Positions 51,477-60,175 of a DNA stretch of 64,000 bases are shown here, piece by piece; the first letter of the stretch is position 1, and each line of letters opens with the position of its first letter. The DNA comes from Hominisplanchenecus faecis (lineage in GTDB: Bacteria; Bacillota; Clostridia; Lachnospirales; Lachnospiraceae): NCBI RefSeq assembly GCF_020687205.1, contig NZ_JAJEQE010000008.1, positions 22,142 through 86,141 of the forward strand, written 5' to 3'. The notes beneath the pieces are model-generated. The model made no database searches and was not told the origin of the DNA. It saw only the letters and a program-made list of their open reading frames with translations. The position numbers and the translations under genes were made by a program.

Positions 51477-52898
51477 TCACTCCATCACGGTGTTCTGCAC
51501 TGGCAGGTTCTTTCTGGCCTGTTCCAGTGTTTCGCCGAACCATTTTGCCCGGTACTCATCTACCCCCATGGCTCCCATGGAGACATCCTGCCGGTCTCTC
51601 TGGCGTTCTGCCTCCTTATCCTCGATGATGGAATCATCGAAGTTGATTGTGACTTCTACGTCTTCTCTCAGTGGTTCACCGAGGGCAATGCCAAGACGGA
51701 TGATGATGCGAATCAGTTCTTCCAGGGCACTCTGAAGCACGATTTCATGCTTGCACAAGCTCCGGTACATATCGCTGTTTTCCGAGATCACCTGCGTTGC
51801 CGTTGCAACCGTCCCCTTTTCGAACTTATAGCGTTCTGTCCCGAATCCGCATTTCATGGACAGGTAATTCAGGTCATCGTTTAAAGCCTTGCTGTGCTGC
51901 TCTGTACGCAGCTCCATGTTGACTTCATAGATCGGGTTTGTGTCTTTCAAGGTTTCTTCCGGCAGGCTATAGAATACCGTGTCATTCTCATCAAAGACCT
52001 TGTTGCCGTTCTCATCCGTCAGCATCTCCGGAGCTACAAAGATCCTCTTACGTCCAAGCCCGAACTCGTTGGCATAAGAATCATATTCTGTGTCGATCTT
52101 CCGCAGTATGTCGATGCTGTTCGCAAAAAGACTGATACCCATTGGGTTCTCCTCGTCTTCCATATCGGCATTGTTGACCATGTTCAGCCTGTCGATCACA
52201 AATTGCGGCTCTGCTGATCCTGTCTCGATCTCTTCCGGAAGCCCGGCAAAGATTGGAACCTCCTGCCACTCTTCTTCGGTAAGCTCCTGCCCGCAGGTCG
52301 AACCTGCCGTCACCAGCAGTACGGTATTTTCAATGCGGTAATTTCCATCCCCGCCGACCTTGTGATGCTGCAAGTGCAGATATCTCTTTGTGCAATAGGT
52401 TTTCGGAAATGCAAATATTACTTCCTGAATCTTTCCGTTTTCCCAACTGACCGGGAAGATATTTTTTGCAGTCACATAATTGATCTTGATTCTTCCGCCG
52501 GTCACTTCGCCCAGCAGACCGCTCTGCAAGTCCTCGATACACGGAACATAGGCAACGGTTCCAGAGCACGCCTTTCGTTCCTGGTATTCATTTCCAAGTG
52601 TGTCAAAATGGTTGTCCTGCAAGATCTGACGAACAAATGCATCCGTTCTCTGGTCATCCAGTACGATCGTCACACGTTCGTTCAGCAGCAGATCTGCCAT
52701 ATCCTCACAGACTTTCTTCGCCATGCCGAGGCTGTGACGCTTGCATCTGCTATAGCATCCCCTGCCGGTATACACACGGTAGAAAGTGAACCGTTTCACA
52801 TTTCCGTTATACCAGCTCTCCCACTCCGCTATTTTTCCGTAAAAAGAAGAAGGGAGCGTATTGATTCCCTTCTTTCGAAAATATTGAAAAATATTCAA
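51477..52898 (-). CDS. Portal protein (SPP1 Gp6-like)
   Basis: A 473-residue portal subunit forming the DNA gate of the head. It contains ANEFGLGRKRIFVAPEML and ALNDDLNYLSMKCGFGTERYKFEKGTVATATQVISENSD, typical of the Phage_prot_Gp6 family, and a C-terminal ENFDDSI-like wing. The start is assigned to TTG at 52898 because AAGGAGG precedes it by six bases. A longer frame upstream lies wholly inside the terminase gene. The start overlaps the terL stop (TTGA), coupling the two. Confidence 0.9.
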   Translation of the reverse strand: MNIFQYFRKKGINTLPSSFYGKIAEWESWYNGNVKRFTFYRVYTGRGCYSRCKRHSLGMAKKVCEDMADLLLNERVTIVLDDQRTDAFVRQILQDNHFDTLGNEYQERKACSGTVAYVPCIEDLQSGLLGEVTGGRIKINYVTAKNIFPVSWENGKIQEVIFAFPKTYCTKRYLHLQHHKVGGDGNYRIENTVLLVTAGSTCGQELTEEEWQEVPIFAGLPEEIETGSAEPQFVIDRLNMVNNADMEDEENPMGISLFANSIDILRKIDTEYDSYANEFGLGRKRIFVAPEMLTDENGNKVFDENDTVFYSLPEETLKDTNPIYEVNMELRTEQHSKALNDDLNYLSMKCGFGTERYKFEKGTVATATQVISENSDMYRSLCKHEIVLQSALEELIRIIIRLGIALGEPLREDVEVTINFDDSIIEDKEAERQRDRQDVSMGAMGVDEYRAKWFGETLEQARKNLPVQNTVME

Positions 52899-54247
52899 TT
52901 TCTGTCCTCCCTTTCTTCCTTTGGCAGGAACCGCTTCACCCTGTTCCAGAGCCCCATGACCAGATACCTCAGGGCATCGAGGCAATGGTCGTGCTCTTTT
53001 ACCGGTACTTCTCTGCCCTTATCTAATAGTTTCCTGTCGTATTCATATAAGCCAAATTCTTCGATCAAGTGCTTCTGCTCCGGCGATATCCGCAAAATCC
53101 CATAAGTCAGCAGTTTCTGAACCCTGGCAATCCCAAGTGCGACCTCATTCTGTGCATCCTTGAAATGTATGGCCAGGCCTCTCTGTCGGCAGGTTCTCTT
53201 GATTTCTTCCTGCAGTCCCCGTGCCGATGGGTCTAAGTACAGGTAGAAGATGTTGCAACCATATGCCTCTTGCAGGGATTCCACGAAGTCTGCAAAATCA
53301 GCCGCATACTCTGATGGTGATTTCTGCTTTCCGGTTTCCCTGCCCGAATGGTAGTACTCCTGTAAGCCATCCAGACGGCACTGATATTCGTTGATACCGC
53401 AGGCCTGATAGGTCGTTGCGTTCTGCTGTCCGTAGTCTGCCCCGATGCCGATCAGGTTATATTTCTGTCCTTCTTCCGGCCTGCCTTTGTGCCGTCCGGA
53501 AAACATATAATAAATCAGTTCATCAACGCCGATACACTCTCCCAGCCATACCCAGCTGTATTGTTTTTTATCCAGACGCATCATGGTCTCGGCAGTCTCG
53601 ATCAGGTCACGCCCCAGCCATTCTTCCGGTACATCCCTGTAATCTGTGTGAATGTGGATGCAGTCCGGGCGTTCTTCCATCTTCTTCAGCCATTCCATGA
53701 TCGGGGCATTCGGGTTCTTGGGTGGATTGAACAGGTAGATCATCTGAAACCCGGAACTGTTGCCGCGGATGAACGTTGCTTCAATGTTCTGCAGTTCATC
53801 TTCTCCTTCACCGTCCTCAAAAAACTCTGTCAGCTCGTCCAGGATGACCAGTTTGATCGGCTTGTCCTCATCAATGATACCTTTGGTATCGTCAATGCCA
53901 TCTGATCCGGAAAAGTATATGGTCGAACCGTTCTTCCGGTAGCTAATCTCCATCGGTGACTTTGTGATCCGAAAGCGGTTCTTCGGTATTTGCAGTCTGC
54001 CAATTCCACGAAGCATTTCTTTATACACCGTTTTTCGCAGTTTGTTGTGATGCTTTCGCAGCACCACTACTGAACCATGACTGTCCGCTATGATTTGATA
54101 GTTGGCACGGATCGCCACAAAACTGGATTTCGTACCGGCTCTCCCTGATGTCAGGATAATGTGTCTGTACTTCCTGTCATTGAACACCGGCAGATATTTC
54201 GGGATCACAATATCAGATATCCGTACCTGTTTCTTTTGGTGCGTCAT
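52895..54247 (-). CDS. terL: Terminase large subunit
   Basis: A 450-residue DNA-packaging motor (PBSX-type, Terminase_3). The ATPase domain shows a Walker A-like SGRAGTKSS (34-42) and Walker B LVILDE (133-138). The C-terminal RNase-H-like nuclease has GADYGQQN and the LDPSARG region with acidic residues. It cuts and pumps phage DNA into the portal. It overlaps the terS gene by 35 bases and the portal start. Confidence 0.95.
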   Translation of the reverse strand: MTHQKKQVRISDIVIPKYLPVFNDRKYRHIILTSGRAGTKSSFVAIRANYQIIADSHGSVVVLRKHHNKLRKTVYKEMLRGIGRLQIPKNRFRITKSPMEISYRKNGSTIYFSGSDGIDDTKGIIDEDKPIKLVILDELTEFFEDGEGEDELQNIEATFIRGNSSGFQMIYLFNPPKNPNAPIMEWLKKMEERPDCIHIHTDYRDVPEEWLGRDLIETAETMMRLDKKQYSWVWLGECIGVDELIYYMFSGRHKGRPEEGQKYNLIGIGADYGQQNATTYQACGINEYQCRLDGLQEYYHSGRETGKQKSPSEYAADFADFVESLQEAYGCNIFYLYLDPSARGLQEEIKRTCRQRGLAIHFKDAQNEVALGIARVQKLLTYGILRISPEQKHLIEEFGLYEYDRKLLDKGREVPVKEHDHCLDALRYLVMGLWNRVKRFLPKEEREDRN

Positions 54248-54932
54248 TGATAATCTCCACCCCGTCTTCCTGGTCTTCGTTTCCGTTTTCCCTGCTGATT
54301 TTGTCTGCCTGTGCCTTTAACTGCTGGATGCGTGCCTTTTGTTCCTCACTGGCTGCCTCCCAGTTTTTATGCAGCATCTCGTCATACTGCTTGATCATGT
54401 TCCTCAGCTCGCCCTGTGCCCGTGCCTGGGCTTTCAGGAACTCATTCTGCTTGTCCCATGCCTGTTGTACTTCCCATTTCTCTCCGAAAACGTTTCCTTC
54501 TTTGTTTTCTATTTTTTCGATCGTCTTGTCCTGCTGATCCTTCACGTAGGCAATACGCTGTGCACGTATAATGGCAGCGTATGCGATCTGAATCTGATGC
54601 CATAGAAGATCCAGCGGGTCAGCCTGTTCAATCGCTGAAAAGATCTCCTGTGTTTCCTCCGGCAGGTATTTCCGGAAGAATCCATACTTCTCAGCATTCT
54701 TATTCCCAGGCGGCCCGGTCGCATTTCTGTTCCCCGGCTGGCCGCCTTTTCTTCTCTTTTTCGAACGTTCGCTTTTTATATCCGAACGCTCGTTTTCCCA
54801 TTTGTGCGTGCATTTCCATCTTCGGACTGTCCCTTCCGGGATATTTAGTTGACTTGCAATCTCAACTAATTTCTGTCCCTGCAAATACATCTGTTTTGCT
54901 TGTTCTATTCGTTTATCCGGTGCTCTTGCCAA
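54213..54932 (-). CDS. terS: Terminase small subunit
   Basis: A 239-residue PBSX-type small terminase. The N-terminal helix-turn-helix (IEQAKQMYLQGQKLVEIASQLNIPEGTVRRWK) binds the packaging site. A GNRNA-rich basic patch (about 60-82) and a coiled-coil oligomerisation region follow. The start is TTG preceded by GAGGTGGTGAGG. It opens the late operon directly after a strong terminator. Confidence 0.92.
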   Translation of the reverse strand: MARAPDKRIEQAKQMYLQGQKLVEIASQLNIPEGTVRRWKCTHKWENERSDIKSERSKKRRKGGQPGNRNATGPPGNKNAEKYGFFRKYLPEETQEIFSAIEQADPLDLLWHQIQIAYAAIIRAQRIAYVKDQQDKTIEKIENKEGNVFGEKWEVQQAWDKQNEFLKAQARAQGELRNMIKQYDEMLHKNWEAASEEQKARIQQLKAQADKISRENGNEDQEDGVEIINDAPKETGTDI

Positions 54933-54968
54933 GCCTCACCACCTCTTATTCGTCGTTTTGTAAGTACA

Positions 54969-54999
54969 CAAAAAGACACCCGGCACTGCCAGATGTCTT
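54969..54999 (-). terminator. Terminator downstream of the tRNA-like gene
   Basis: AAGACATCTGGCA and TGCCGGGTGTCTT form a long stem followed by TTTTTG on the minus strand. It separates the regulator/tRNA unit from terS. Confidence 0.85.
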
Positions 55000-55059
55000 C
55001 CTGCGGAAAATGTAGTATTCTTTTGAGAAAGGATTCTTATATGTCCCCATCAGGGAAAT

Positions 55060-55130
55060 CGGAACAGAAGGACTCGAACCTTCGCCCTTGTCTACTCATG
55101 AGACTGCTCTCGCCGCTGAGCTATGTTCCG
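55060..55130 (-). tRNA. Prophage tRNA-like gene with abnormal anticodon arm
   Basis: 71 bases. Acceptor CGGAACA/TGTTCCG (7 pairs), D stem GCTC/GAGC with a GG-containing loop, T arm GAAGG-TTCGAGT-CCTTC are all normal. The anticodon arm is not: only GTCT/AGAC pair, enclosing CATGAGT with no U at position 33. Reading CAT in the canonical register would destroy the stem. The arm region is one base short. It could be a tRNA-Met(CAT)-like gene, a tRNA with a four-pair stem, or a decayed copy. No CCA is encoded. The isotype is unsure. Confidence 0.6.
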
Positions 55131-55255
55131 ATGCTGCCGGGCTGTTGAGACCCGGCAGATATACAATATACAGAGGTAAATGAAAAGAACCAATCATGTC
55201 AGCATCATTCCCAAACTGAACTGATTACACTATATCACATGGCAAGGCGGACATT

Positions 55256-55678
55256 CTAGGACATCTTGAAATTTTTTAATGCCCATCCGTGAATTCTTCT
55301 TGCATGTCTTGGATCACACCCCATCTTTCTTCCGATGTCGTCCCAATTCAGCCCCCACAGATACCGCAGTCGCAGCACCCTCTGTTCATCCGGGTTTTCC
55401 ATCCGTCTGATTGCCAGGTCAATCTGTTCACGTGTCCTTGCTTTTTTCAGCCGTTCCCGTTTCAGCCGGCCGATCTGTCTTTCCATAGCTACCACATAAT
55501 CCGACAGATCAGACTGCTGGCTGCCTTTCGGCATCCCATCATTTACACTGGATGGGAACATCTTGTCCGCCCGGAGCCTCTGGATCTCTTCCAGGATCTC
55601 CTGCTCCCTCCGTTCACATTCCCGGTATCTTCGCAGGAACTCCTTTTTCTTGTCGTTTTCCGTCATCTCCACCGGCAT
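55256..55678 (-). CDS. DUF1492 / ArpU-like late transcription regulator
   Basis: A 140-residue protein with a coiled-coil N-terminus (RRYRECERREQEILEEIQRL) and a sigma-70 region-4-like helix-turn-helix at the C-terminus (EQRVLRLRYLWGLNWDDIGRKMGCDPRHARRIHGWAL). Members of this group activate late genes in firmicute phages. Position just upstream of the tRNA-like gene and terS fits that role. An in-frame ATG four codons downstream is an alternative start. Confidence 0.85.
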   Translation of the reverse strand: MPVEMTENDKKKEFLRRYRECERREQEILEEIQRLRADKMFPSSVNDGMPKGSQQSDLSDYVVAMERQIGRLKRERLKKARTREQIDLAIRRMENPDEQRVLRLRYLWGLNWDDIGRKMGCDPRHARRIHGWALKNFKMS

Positions 55679-55705
55679 CGCCTCCCCTCATGCATTTCCT
55701 TGCTA

Positions 55706-56269
55706 CTATATTGTCTCGTACAGGTTCTTTTTCTTGTTGTACATTACTGCCACAGGCTGGCCACAGTCAACACAGCGTACATCGAATGCCTTTTCTGTCA
55801 TGTTTGTCCAGTATGCTGCTTTTCTTCCACATTCACAGTTTGTATACAACTGTACCAGATCTTTCAGTTTTGTTTCCTCACCGCATTCTTTGCACTTGCA
55901 AGATTTTATTTTATGCTTGCTGCAAAACGTTCTTTTCTTTCCACAGCACTGACATTTAATGTGCAGAAAACCACCATAACCATCATTTTCTTTCCCGATC
56001 GGCTCGGGTTCTGTGACTGGATCCACGGAGCACTTGTCCTCCATGTATTCTTCCAGTTCTTTCATAGCATCCGGAATTTCTTCTGTTTTCCCCTCGTTTT
56101 CCGCCTCGTATGCAGGGATTTCCGGGATAACTGCCGCCTCTGTTCCCGGAACGGCCAACTGTCCGGTATATCCGAACAGTTGAATAACAAGCTCCTTGAA
56201 CAGCTTCTCGCTTTCCTCCGCTCCCATTTTTGCTGTGTATGTATGTTTCTCTGTTTTAATCGTGATCAC
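55706..56269 (-). CDS. Cysteine-rich zinc-ribbon phage protein
   Basis: A 187-residue protein. The C-terminal half has a chain of CxxC pairs (CQCC, CKCKEC, CEC and CVDC), enough for two zinc ribbons. The N-terminal half is acidic and linker-like. It may bind nucleic acid or protein. Family common in Lachnospiraceae phages as far as I recall, with no known function. Its start overlaps the stop of the previous gene by four bases. Confidence 0.65.
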   Translation of the reverse strand: MITIKTEKHTYTAKMGAEESEKLFKELVIQLFGYTGQLAVPGTEAAVIPEIPAYEAENEGKTEEIPDAMKELEEYMEDKCSVDPVTEPEPIGKENDGYGGFLHIKCQCCGKKRTFCSKHKIKSCKCKECGEETKLKDLVQLYTNCECGRKAAYWTNMTEKAFDVRCVDCGQPVAVMYNKKKNLYETI

Positions 56270-56532
56270 GGCTCTTCCTCCTGTTTTCTTTCATGTACTT
56301 CGTTATCTGCCTTATAGTATTCCCTGCCGGTCCGTCTGTCCCTCAGACCGGCAATCTCGAACCCGCTCAGGCCTGCTGCCAGTTCCAGCTGTTCATATAC
56401 CTGTTTCACATAGTGAGGGATCCGCTGTGAATAGGTCGGCTCATGGAACCGTTTAGCCGCCTCAGCATCCACTGCACGCTCCAGATGGTTATAATGTGCC
56501 CGCCGTTTGGCGTTCTTCTCAGCTGCTTTCAT
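56266..56532 (-). CDS. Small hypothetical phage protein
   Basis: An 88-residue basic-then-acidic protein (MKAAEKNAKRRAHYNHLERAVD ... YYKADNEVHERKQEEEP) with no recognised family. It overlaps neighbours on both sides. An earlier ATG four codons upstream is possible. No strong ribosome binding site is visible for either, so translation is probably coupled to the upstream gene. Confidence 0.55.
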   Translation of the reverse strand: MKAAEKNAKRRAHYNHLERAVDAEAAKRFHEPTYSQRIPHYVKQVYEQLELAAGLSGFEIAGLRDRRTGREYYKADNEVHERKQEEEP

Positions 56533-57040
56533 CGCACACATCACTCAAATCCTGTGCCTGCGGTTTCTTAAGTAATAATTCTTCCATTTCCGCCTGTGAC
56601 AGCCAGTAGATACCATAGCGTCCCTCTCGACCAACCTCCACCAGTTTCAGCGTCTCCTGGCTGTATTCCGTTGTACTGTACTCAGTTACCTCCATTGTTG
56701 GGATATTCGGGAATTTTCCGCACAAAGCAGCTGTAAGTGCTTCCAACATCTTCTGTTCAATACTTGCATTGTCCTTTTCAGGATCTCTGTATATTCCTGT
56801 ACACTTTTTCAGCGGCTCCCCGCCGATCTGCTCAAATACCGCCCATACATCTGTAGTGCAAGTTATTCCTCTGGAATAATATTCCAAACGTTCCTCTGGG
56901 GATTCGGAATCGTCAAAGAAGCAGAATCCCACAGAGTCCGTCTTATCTCCTCTATCTCTCCACACGGTATTGTTTTTCAACTTCTCTCCGCTCAGGTATT
57001 TGTTTAGCTCTTCGATACTCATAAATCTCACATATCTCAT
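56519..57040 (-). CDS. Hypothetical phage protein
   Basis: A 173-residue protein. It begins MRYVRFMSIEELNKYLSGEKLKN and continues with GFCFFDDSESPEERLEYYSRGI. I do not recognise a function. The FMSxEEL..YLxGE pattern with GFCFF has the look of an enzyme of firmicute phages and integrated elements rather than a structural protein. It overlaps both adjacent genes by four to fourteen bases and belongs to the accessory early operon. Confidence 0.55.
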   Translation of the reverse strand: MRYVRFMSIEELNKYLSGEKLKNNTVWRDRGDKTDSVGFCFFDDSESPEERLEYYSRGITCTTDVWAVFEQIGGEPLKKCTGIYRDPEKDNASIEQKMLEALTAALCGKFPNIPTMEVTEYSTTEYSQETLKLVEVGREGRYGIYWLSQAEMEELLLKKPQAQDLSDVCDESS

Positions 57041-57210
57041 CTTCGTGCCCCTTTCATAAATGCATCAGTCATGGCCTGTTCCCAGTCTCGTCTGTATCGT
57101 CTACAGTGATGCGTGTCTGCTGTAACGTCTCGAAACTCTTCACTCTTCGGGCAATAACACATTCCCTCATCGTGGTATCTGCATGTGTTACAGTTCTTGT
57201 CATTTCCCAT
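57037..57210 (-). CDS. Small Cys-rich phage protein
   Basis: A 57-residue protein (MGNDKNCNTCRYHDEGMCYCP ...) with CxxC, CxC and a later C suited to bind one zinc. The start at 57210 follows GGGAGG. The longer frame upstream lies inside the neighbouring gene. No function known. Confidence 0.55.
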   Translation of the reverse strand: MGNDKNCNTCRYHDEGMCYCPKSEEFRDVTADTHHCRRYRRDWEQAMTDAFMKGARR

Positions 57211-57820
57211 CTTCTTCATCCTCCCTGTATGGTTTCGGCAGCGGCATCCAGGCATTGACGAACAGGTCGTTTGCCAGACAGGTATCTTCGTCAATGCAAT
57301 CCCCCAGATACCATGCACCACCTAATTCTTCATCCTCCACGTATCTCCCAACCAATGGAAGAGAGAAATTTTCAAACGACATCAGCACATAACTATCATT
57401 TTCCGGCAATCTCTCTGTCACCGGGATCCATCCGGGCTCGCTAACCGTATGGGATTCCAGACGGTTCCTCTGGCGGATCAGCTGCTCTGCTTTCGCTCGT
57501 GTTTCCTTTTCACTTGTGTACACATTAGGTGCATCCCAATCAATCCAATCATCTTCATACTTGACTTGTTTTGCTGATACGTCCTGGACTACAAATCCGT
57601 TGACATAACAATCCCATTCAGGACGTTCAATCACATCAACCTCATAGATCAAATCACCTGGTTTACATGGTGTAATGAACAATCTGCCCTCTTCCTCTGC
57701 ATCTTCGTATTTGCCCAATTTGTTTTCTATCTCCATAACACTTTCCTCTTTCGCCACGTATTGTGTTTCCATTCTTCCATCTACCCAAATCCGCTCATAT
57801 GCGGTTGTTAATCTCTCCAC
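57200..57820 (-). CDS. Phage protein with C-terminal DUF551 domain
   Basis: A 206-residue protein. The C-terminal about 75 residues match DUF551: WIPVTERLPENDSYVLMSF at the start and AWMPLPKPYRED at the end. The N-terminal half contains an unclassified beta-rich domain (LFITPCKPGDLIYEVDVIERPEWDCYVNGFVV) often found with DUF551 in phage proteins. Function unknown. Confidence 0.72.
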   Translation of the reverse strand: MERLTTAYERIWVDGRMETQYVAKEESVMEIENKLGKYEDAEEEGRLFITPCKPGDLIYEVDVIERPEWDCYVNGFVVQDVSAKQVKYEDDWIDWDAPNVYTSEKETRAKAEQLIRQRNRLESHTVSEPGWIPVTERLPENDSYVLMSFENFSLPLVGRYVEDEELGGAWYLGDCIDEDTCLANDLFVNAWMPLPKPYREDEEDGK

Positions 57821-58068
57821 TGTTCTTCCTCCGTCCCTGCCTTATCTCTTTCATCCTGCCATTTCTGGTCAAGATATTCGCAGAATCCTAATATCTGCCG
57901 TTTCACAAAATCCACCGGATACTTCTGGTAGAGCTCCTGTGCTTTATCATATACTTCTTTCCAGTACTGATCCGAGTCTTCCGGGATCCATACGCTTTTC
58001 ACAAATTCCCAGAACTCCGGCATAAATGCCGCTATATCCGGTATATCTTTCTTCTTTACTCCTGCCAT
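57808..58068 (-). CDS. Small hypothetical phage protein
   Basis: An 86-residue acidic, helical protein rich in aromatic residues (FWEFVKSVWIPEDSDQYWKEVYDKAQELY). The ATG follows GGAGG (CTGGAGGACGGC). It overlaps the downstream gene by 13 bases. No family recognised. Confidence 0.6.
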   Translation of the reverse strand: MAGVKKKDIPDIAAFMPEFWEFVKSVWIPEDSDQYWKEVYDKAQELYQKYPVDFVKRQILGFCEYLDQKWQDERDKAGTEEEQWRD

Positions 58069-58301
58069 GCCGTCCTCCAGTTACCAAAAATACAAAAACA
58101 GGTTGTCGGTTACGTTTTCCATGTATCCCGAAAAGTGGCTTAAATACTGCATTTTCAAGCATTTTCATTGTTAAGTTACAAAATTACAAGAATTTTTGTC
58201 CCTATACGTGAGAGGTGAGATATTTTAAAAATTCATTTTTTTATTTTTTTTCTCTGTATATAGTTCAATTTTTCCGTGTATCCCCTGTAACTTGTAACCT
58301 T
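58069..58301. other. AT-rich 233-base gap with repeated motifs, possible replication origin or control region
   Basis: Two copies of GGGATACA-Y-GGAAAA (near 58118-58132 and 58271-58285, minus strand) and several GTTACA/TGTAAC motifs (near 58107, 58176, 58190, 58290) occur in an otherwise AT-rich stretch between the helicase gene and the small acidic gene. Long A/T runs lie between them. Confidence 0.4.
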
Positions 58302-60152
58302 TTAGTCAAATGGTATCTCCATCTGCTCGCTTTCTACCGGCACAAACTCCGGTTCTTCCTCAATTCGCAGCCATACACACCGGACAGTGCTTCCGCTGAC
58401 CTTCTTGTTTTTGGTCATCTGGCCGCCCTGCGTCTGTAACAGACCTTTCCGGTTTGCCCAGGACAGGAACGATTTCTTTGAAAATTCACCCTCTCTGCAC
58501 AATTCATCAAACGCTGCGTTAAAAATCAGGGCGTATCCTTTCTGGATCATCCCCCACTTCTCGCACTTTGTAGTCGCGTCAAAGCGGTGCTCATTCATGT
58601 TTACTTTGTCCAGTATGAACCGATAGCAGCGTTCGTTGTCAGAAAGCTCATTTCGGTCCACAAGCACTTCTTTCGCTTCGTCTACAGAAATATACTCTCC
58701 GTCCTTAAAAATCCGCTCTGTGGCGATTTTATCGGCTGTCAGGACAATTGAAAGTGAGATCGCCTGCTTCTGCATCTTGTCGTCATTCATCAGCTCTGCC
58801 TGGAGCTCTTTCTGGATCCGGCAGATCTCTTCCTTTCCCATATCCTTGAGGACATCGATGAAATCCATCCCGGCAAAGCCGTAATTATGTTTGATAGTGT
58901 CCATGGTGCCCTGCGGATCCGGGAAGAAGTGCTCGCCTGCTTCCACTTCCAGTACACGGTTGATAGCCCCGCCCTGGCTGACATAGCTGGTGATCGGCTT
59001 CTCTCCATTCGTCAGGGTGATGCACTCCCATACATTCTCCCGGTTTATCCCAAGCTCCTTGTTGGATCTGGTCTTGCCTTTTCCGGAACACAGGTTGTAT
59101 ATGATCTCCTCAAAGCGTTTTTCTACGGACTGGCAGCGTTTGCTGGTGTCGTCCAATACAACTGGCAGATGGTTCAGAAAATCTGCCAGTGCCTCAAAAC
59201 CAACGTCTGTGCTGGCATAATCACGGTAGTACATCCCCTTGTTCGGGTTTGCCCAGATAGACGTTGCCAGCAGCAGTGTAACGGACTTTCCGCCCTCCGT
59301 CTGTCCCCAGAGGTCTACCATGAACGGCAGGCCTCCGATGATGCTGATCAGCACACTTGCAAACGATGCTGCCATCATAAACTGGATCTCAAAACACCGC
59401 TTCTTTCTCAGGTCCAGGACACGCTGGTACCACTTCTCCCGGCTTCCATGGCTCTGTATGCTCTCATAGATCTGGCGGAACCTGGCCGCACCGTCAAATT
59501 CGATCCCGGTATCATACGGCAGGAATTTCCCCCGGATCCATCCCATTTTTGAGCTTGAAAGGATGACTGGGATATTTTCCTCATTATCCGCTTCCACATC
59601 CGCCAGGTAACGTACCAGCAGCTTCGCACTCTCACTCGTCACCAGTATGGACCTTGCAGACAGGTCACATATCTTACTGGCTTTCGTGACCGTTGTCTTC
59701 GGGATCGTCAGTTCCCTCCATCTCCCGTTTCGCTTAAATGCAAGCGTAACCTGTTCTTCTTCCGTCTGCAGGTTCTGCATGCGTCTGACCGGTATGATCG
59801 GATGCCGGCACGCAATGACATCCTGCCGTCCGCTCTGAGGGTCATACAGCCTCACGCCTTCGTCCGTCACGATCCACTGCCCGCATTTCATCGGTTCGTA
59901 TTTATGGTCAGAGAAGTGTGTCCAGTTTTCTGCCATAGCTGTCTTCTGCTTTTTCTTTTTGGTTTCGCTGTCAACCTTCCTGTAGGCTTTCACTATCTCA
60001 CGGAACTCCGTCTTTACTTTCAGTTCGGTTGCTCTCATGCTCAATGCTGCCAGAAGCTCTGCACGGTACAGTTCATCCTCCTGGTCGAACACCTCGGCAA
60101 GCACCTTGCTGGATAAGATTGTCTCTTTTGTCAATTGATTAAGTGGGACCAT
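58302..60152 (-). CDS. DUF927 phage replicative helicase
   Basis: A 616-residue protein. The DUF927 core (about 200-480) includes a P-loop GQTEGGKSVTLLLA and a Walker B-like HLPVVLDDTS, an arrangement of the helicases that load with phage primases. A sensor region has NGEKPITSYVSQGGA with an apparent arginine finger downstream (AINRVLEVE). The start at 60152 is preferred because of GGTGAGG. A longer frame upstream overlaps the primase gene. It probably unwinds phage DNA with the CHC2 protein. Confidence 0.85.
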   Translation of the reverse strand: MVPLNQLTKETILSSKVLAEVFDQEDELYRAELLAALSMRATELKVKTEFREIVKAYRKVDSETKKKKQKTAMAENWTHFSDHKYEPMKCGQWIVTDEGVRLYDPQSGRQDVIACRHPIIPVRRMQNLQTEEEQVTLAFKRNGRWRELTIPKTTVTKASKICDLSARSILVTSESAKLLVRYLADVEADNEENIPVILSSSKMGWIRGKFLPYDTGIEFDGAARFRQIYESIQSHGSREKWYQRVLDLRKKRCFEIQFMMAASFASVLISIIGGLPFMVDLWGQTEGGKSVTLLLATSIWANPNKGMYYRDYASTDVGFEALADFLNHLPVVLDDTSKRCQSVEKRFEEIIYNLCSGKGKTRSNKELGINRENVWECITLTNGEKPITSYVSQGGAINRVLEVEAGEHFFPDPQGTMDTIKHNYGFAGMDFIDVLKDMGKEEICRIQKELQAELMNDDKMQKQAISLSIVLTADKIATERIFKDGEYISVDEAKEVLVDRNELSDNERCYRFILDKVNMNEHRFDATTKCEKWGMIQKGYALIFNAAFDELCREGEFSKKSFLSWANRKGLLQTQGGQMTKNKKVSGSTVRCVWLRIEEEPEFVPVESEQMEIPFD

Positions 60153-60175
60153 TCCCTCACCTTCTTCCTGCCCCA

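Larger units (their letters stand above)
54933..55255. other. 323-base region between the late regulator and terS
   Basis: It holds the terminator at 54969-54999, the tRNA-like gene at 55060-55130 and a TGCCGGG/CCCGGCA hairpin just upstream (about 55135-55160). A late promoter would be expected here. I found only weak -10 candidates (TATATTG near 55168 on the minus strand). Confidence 0.5.

Noticed and set aside
54940..55046. A 34-codon frame across the terminator before terS
   Set aside because: No ribosome binding site and most of its codons form the terminator hairpin.
55289..56317. A 342-codon plus-strand frame opposite the regulator and zinc-ribbon genes
   Set aside because: Cys/Phe-rich composition typical of an antisense shadow; it spans two real genes with overlapping starts and stops.
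57947..58168. A 73-codon minus-strand frame overlapping the small acidic gene
   Set aside because: It overlaps the better-supported 57808-58068 gene in another frame and carries no conserved pattern, though its start region lies in the repeat-rich gap.
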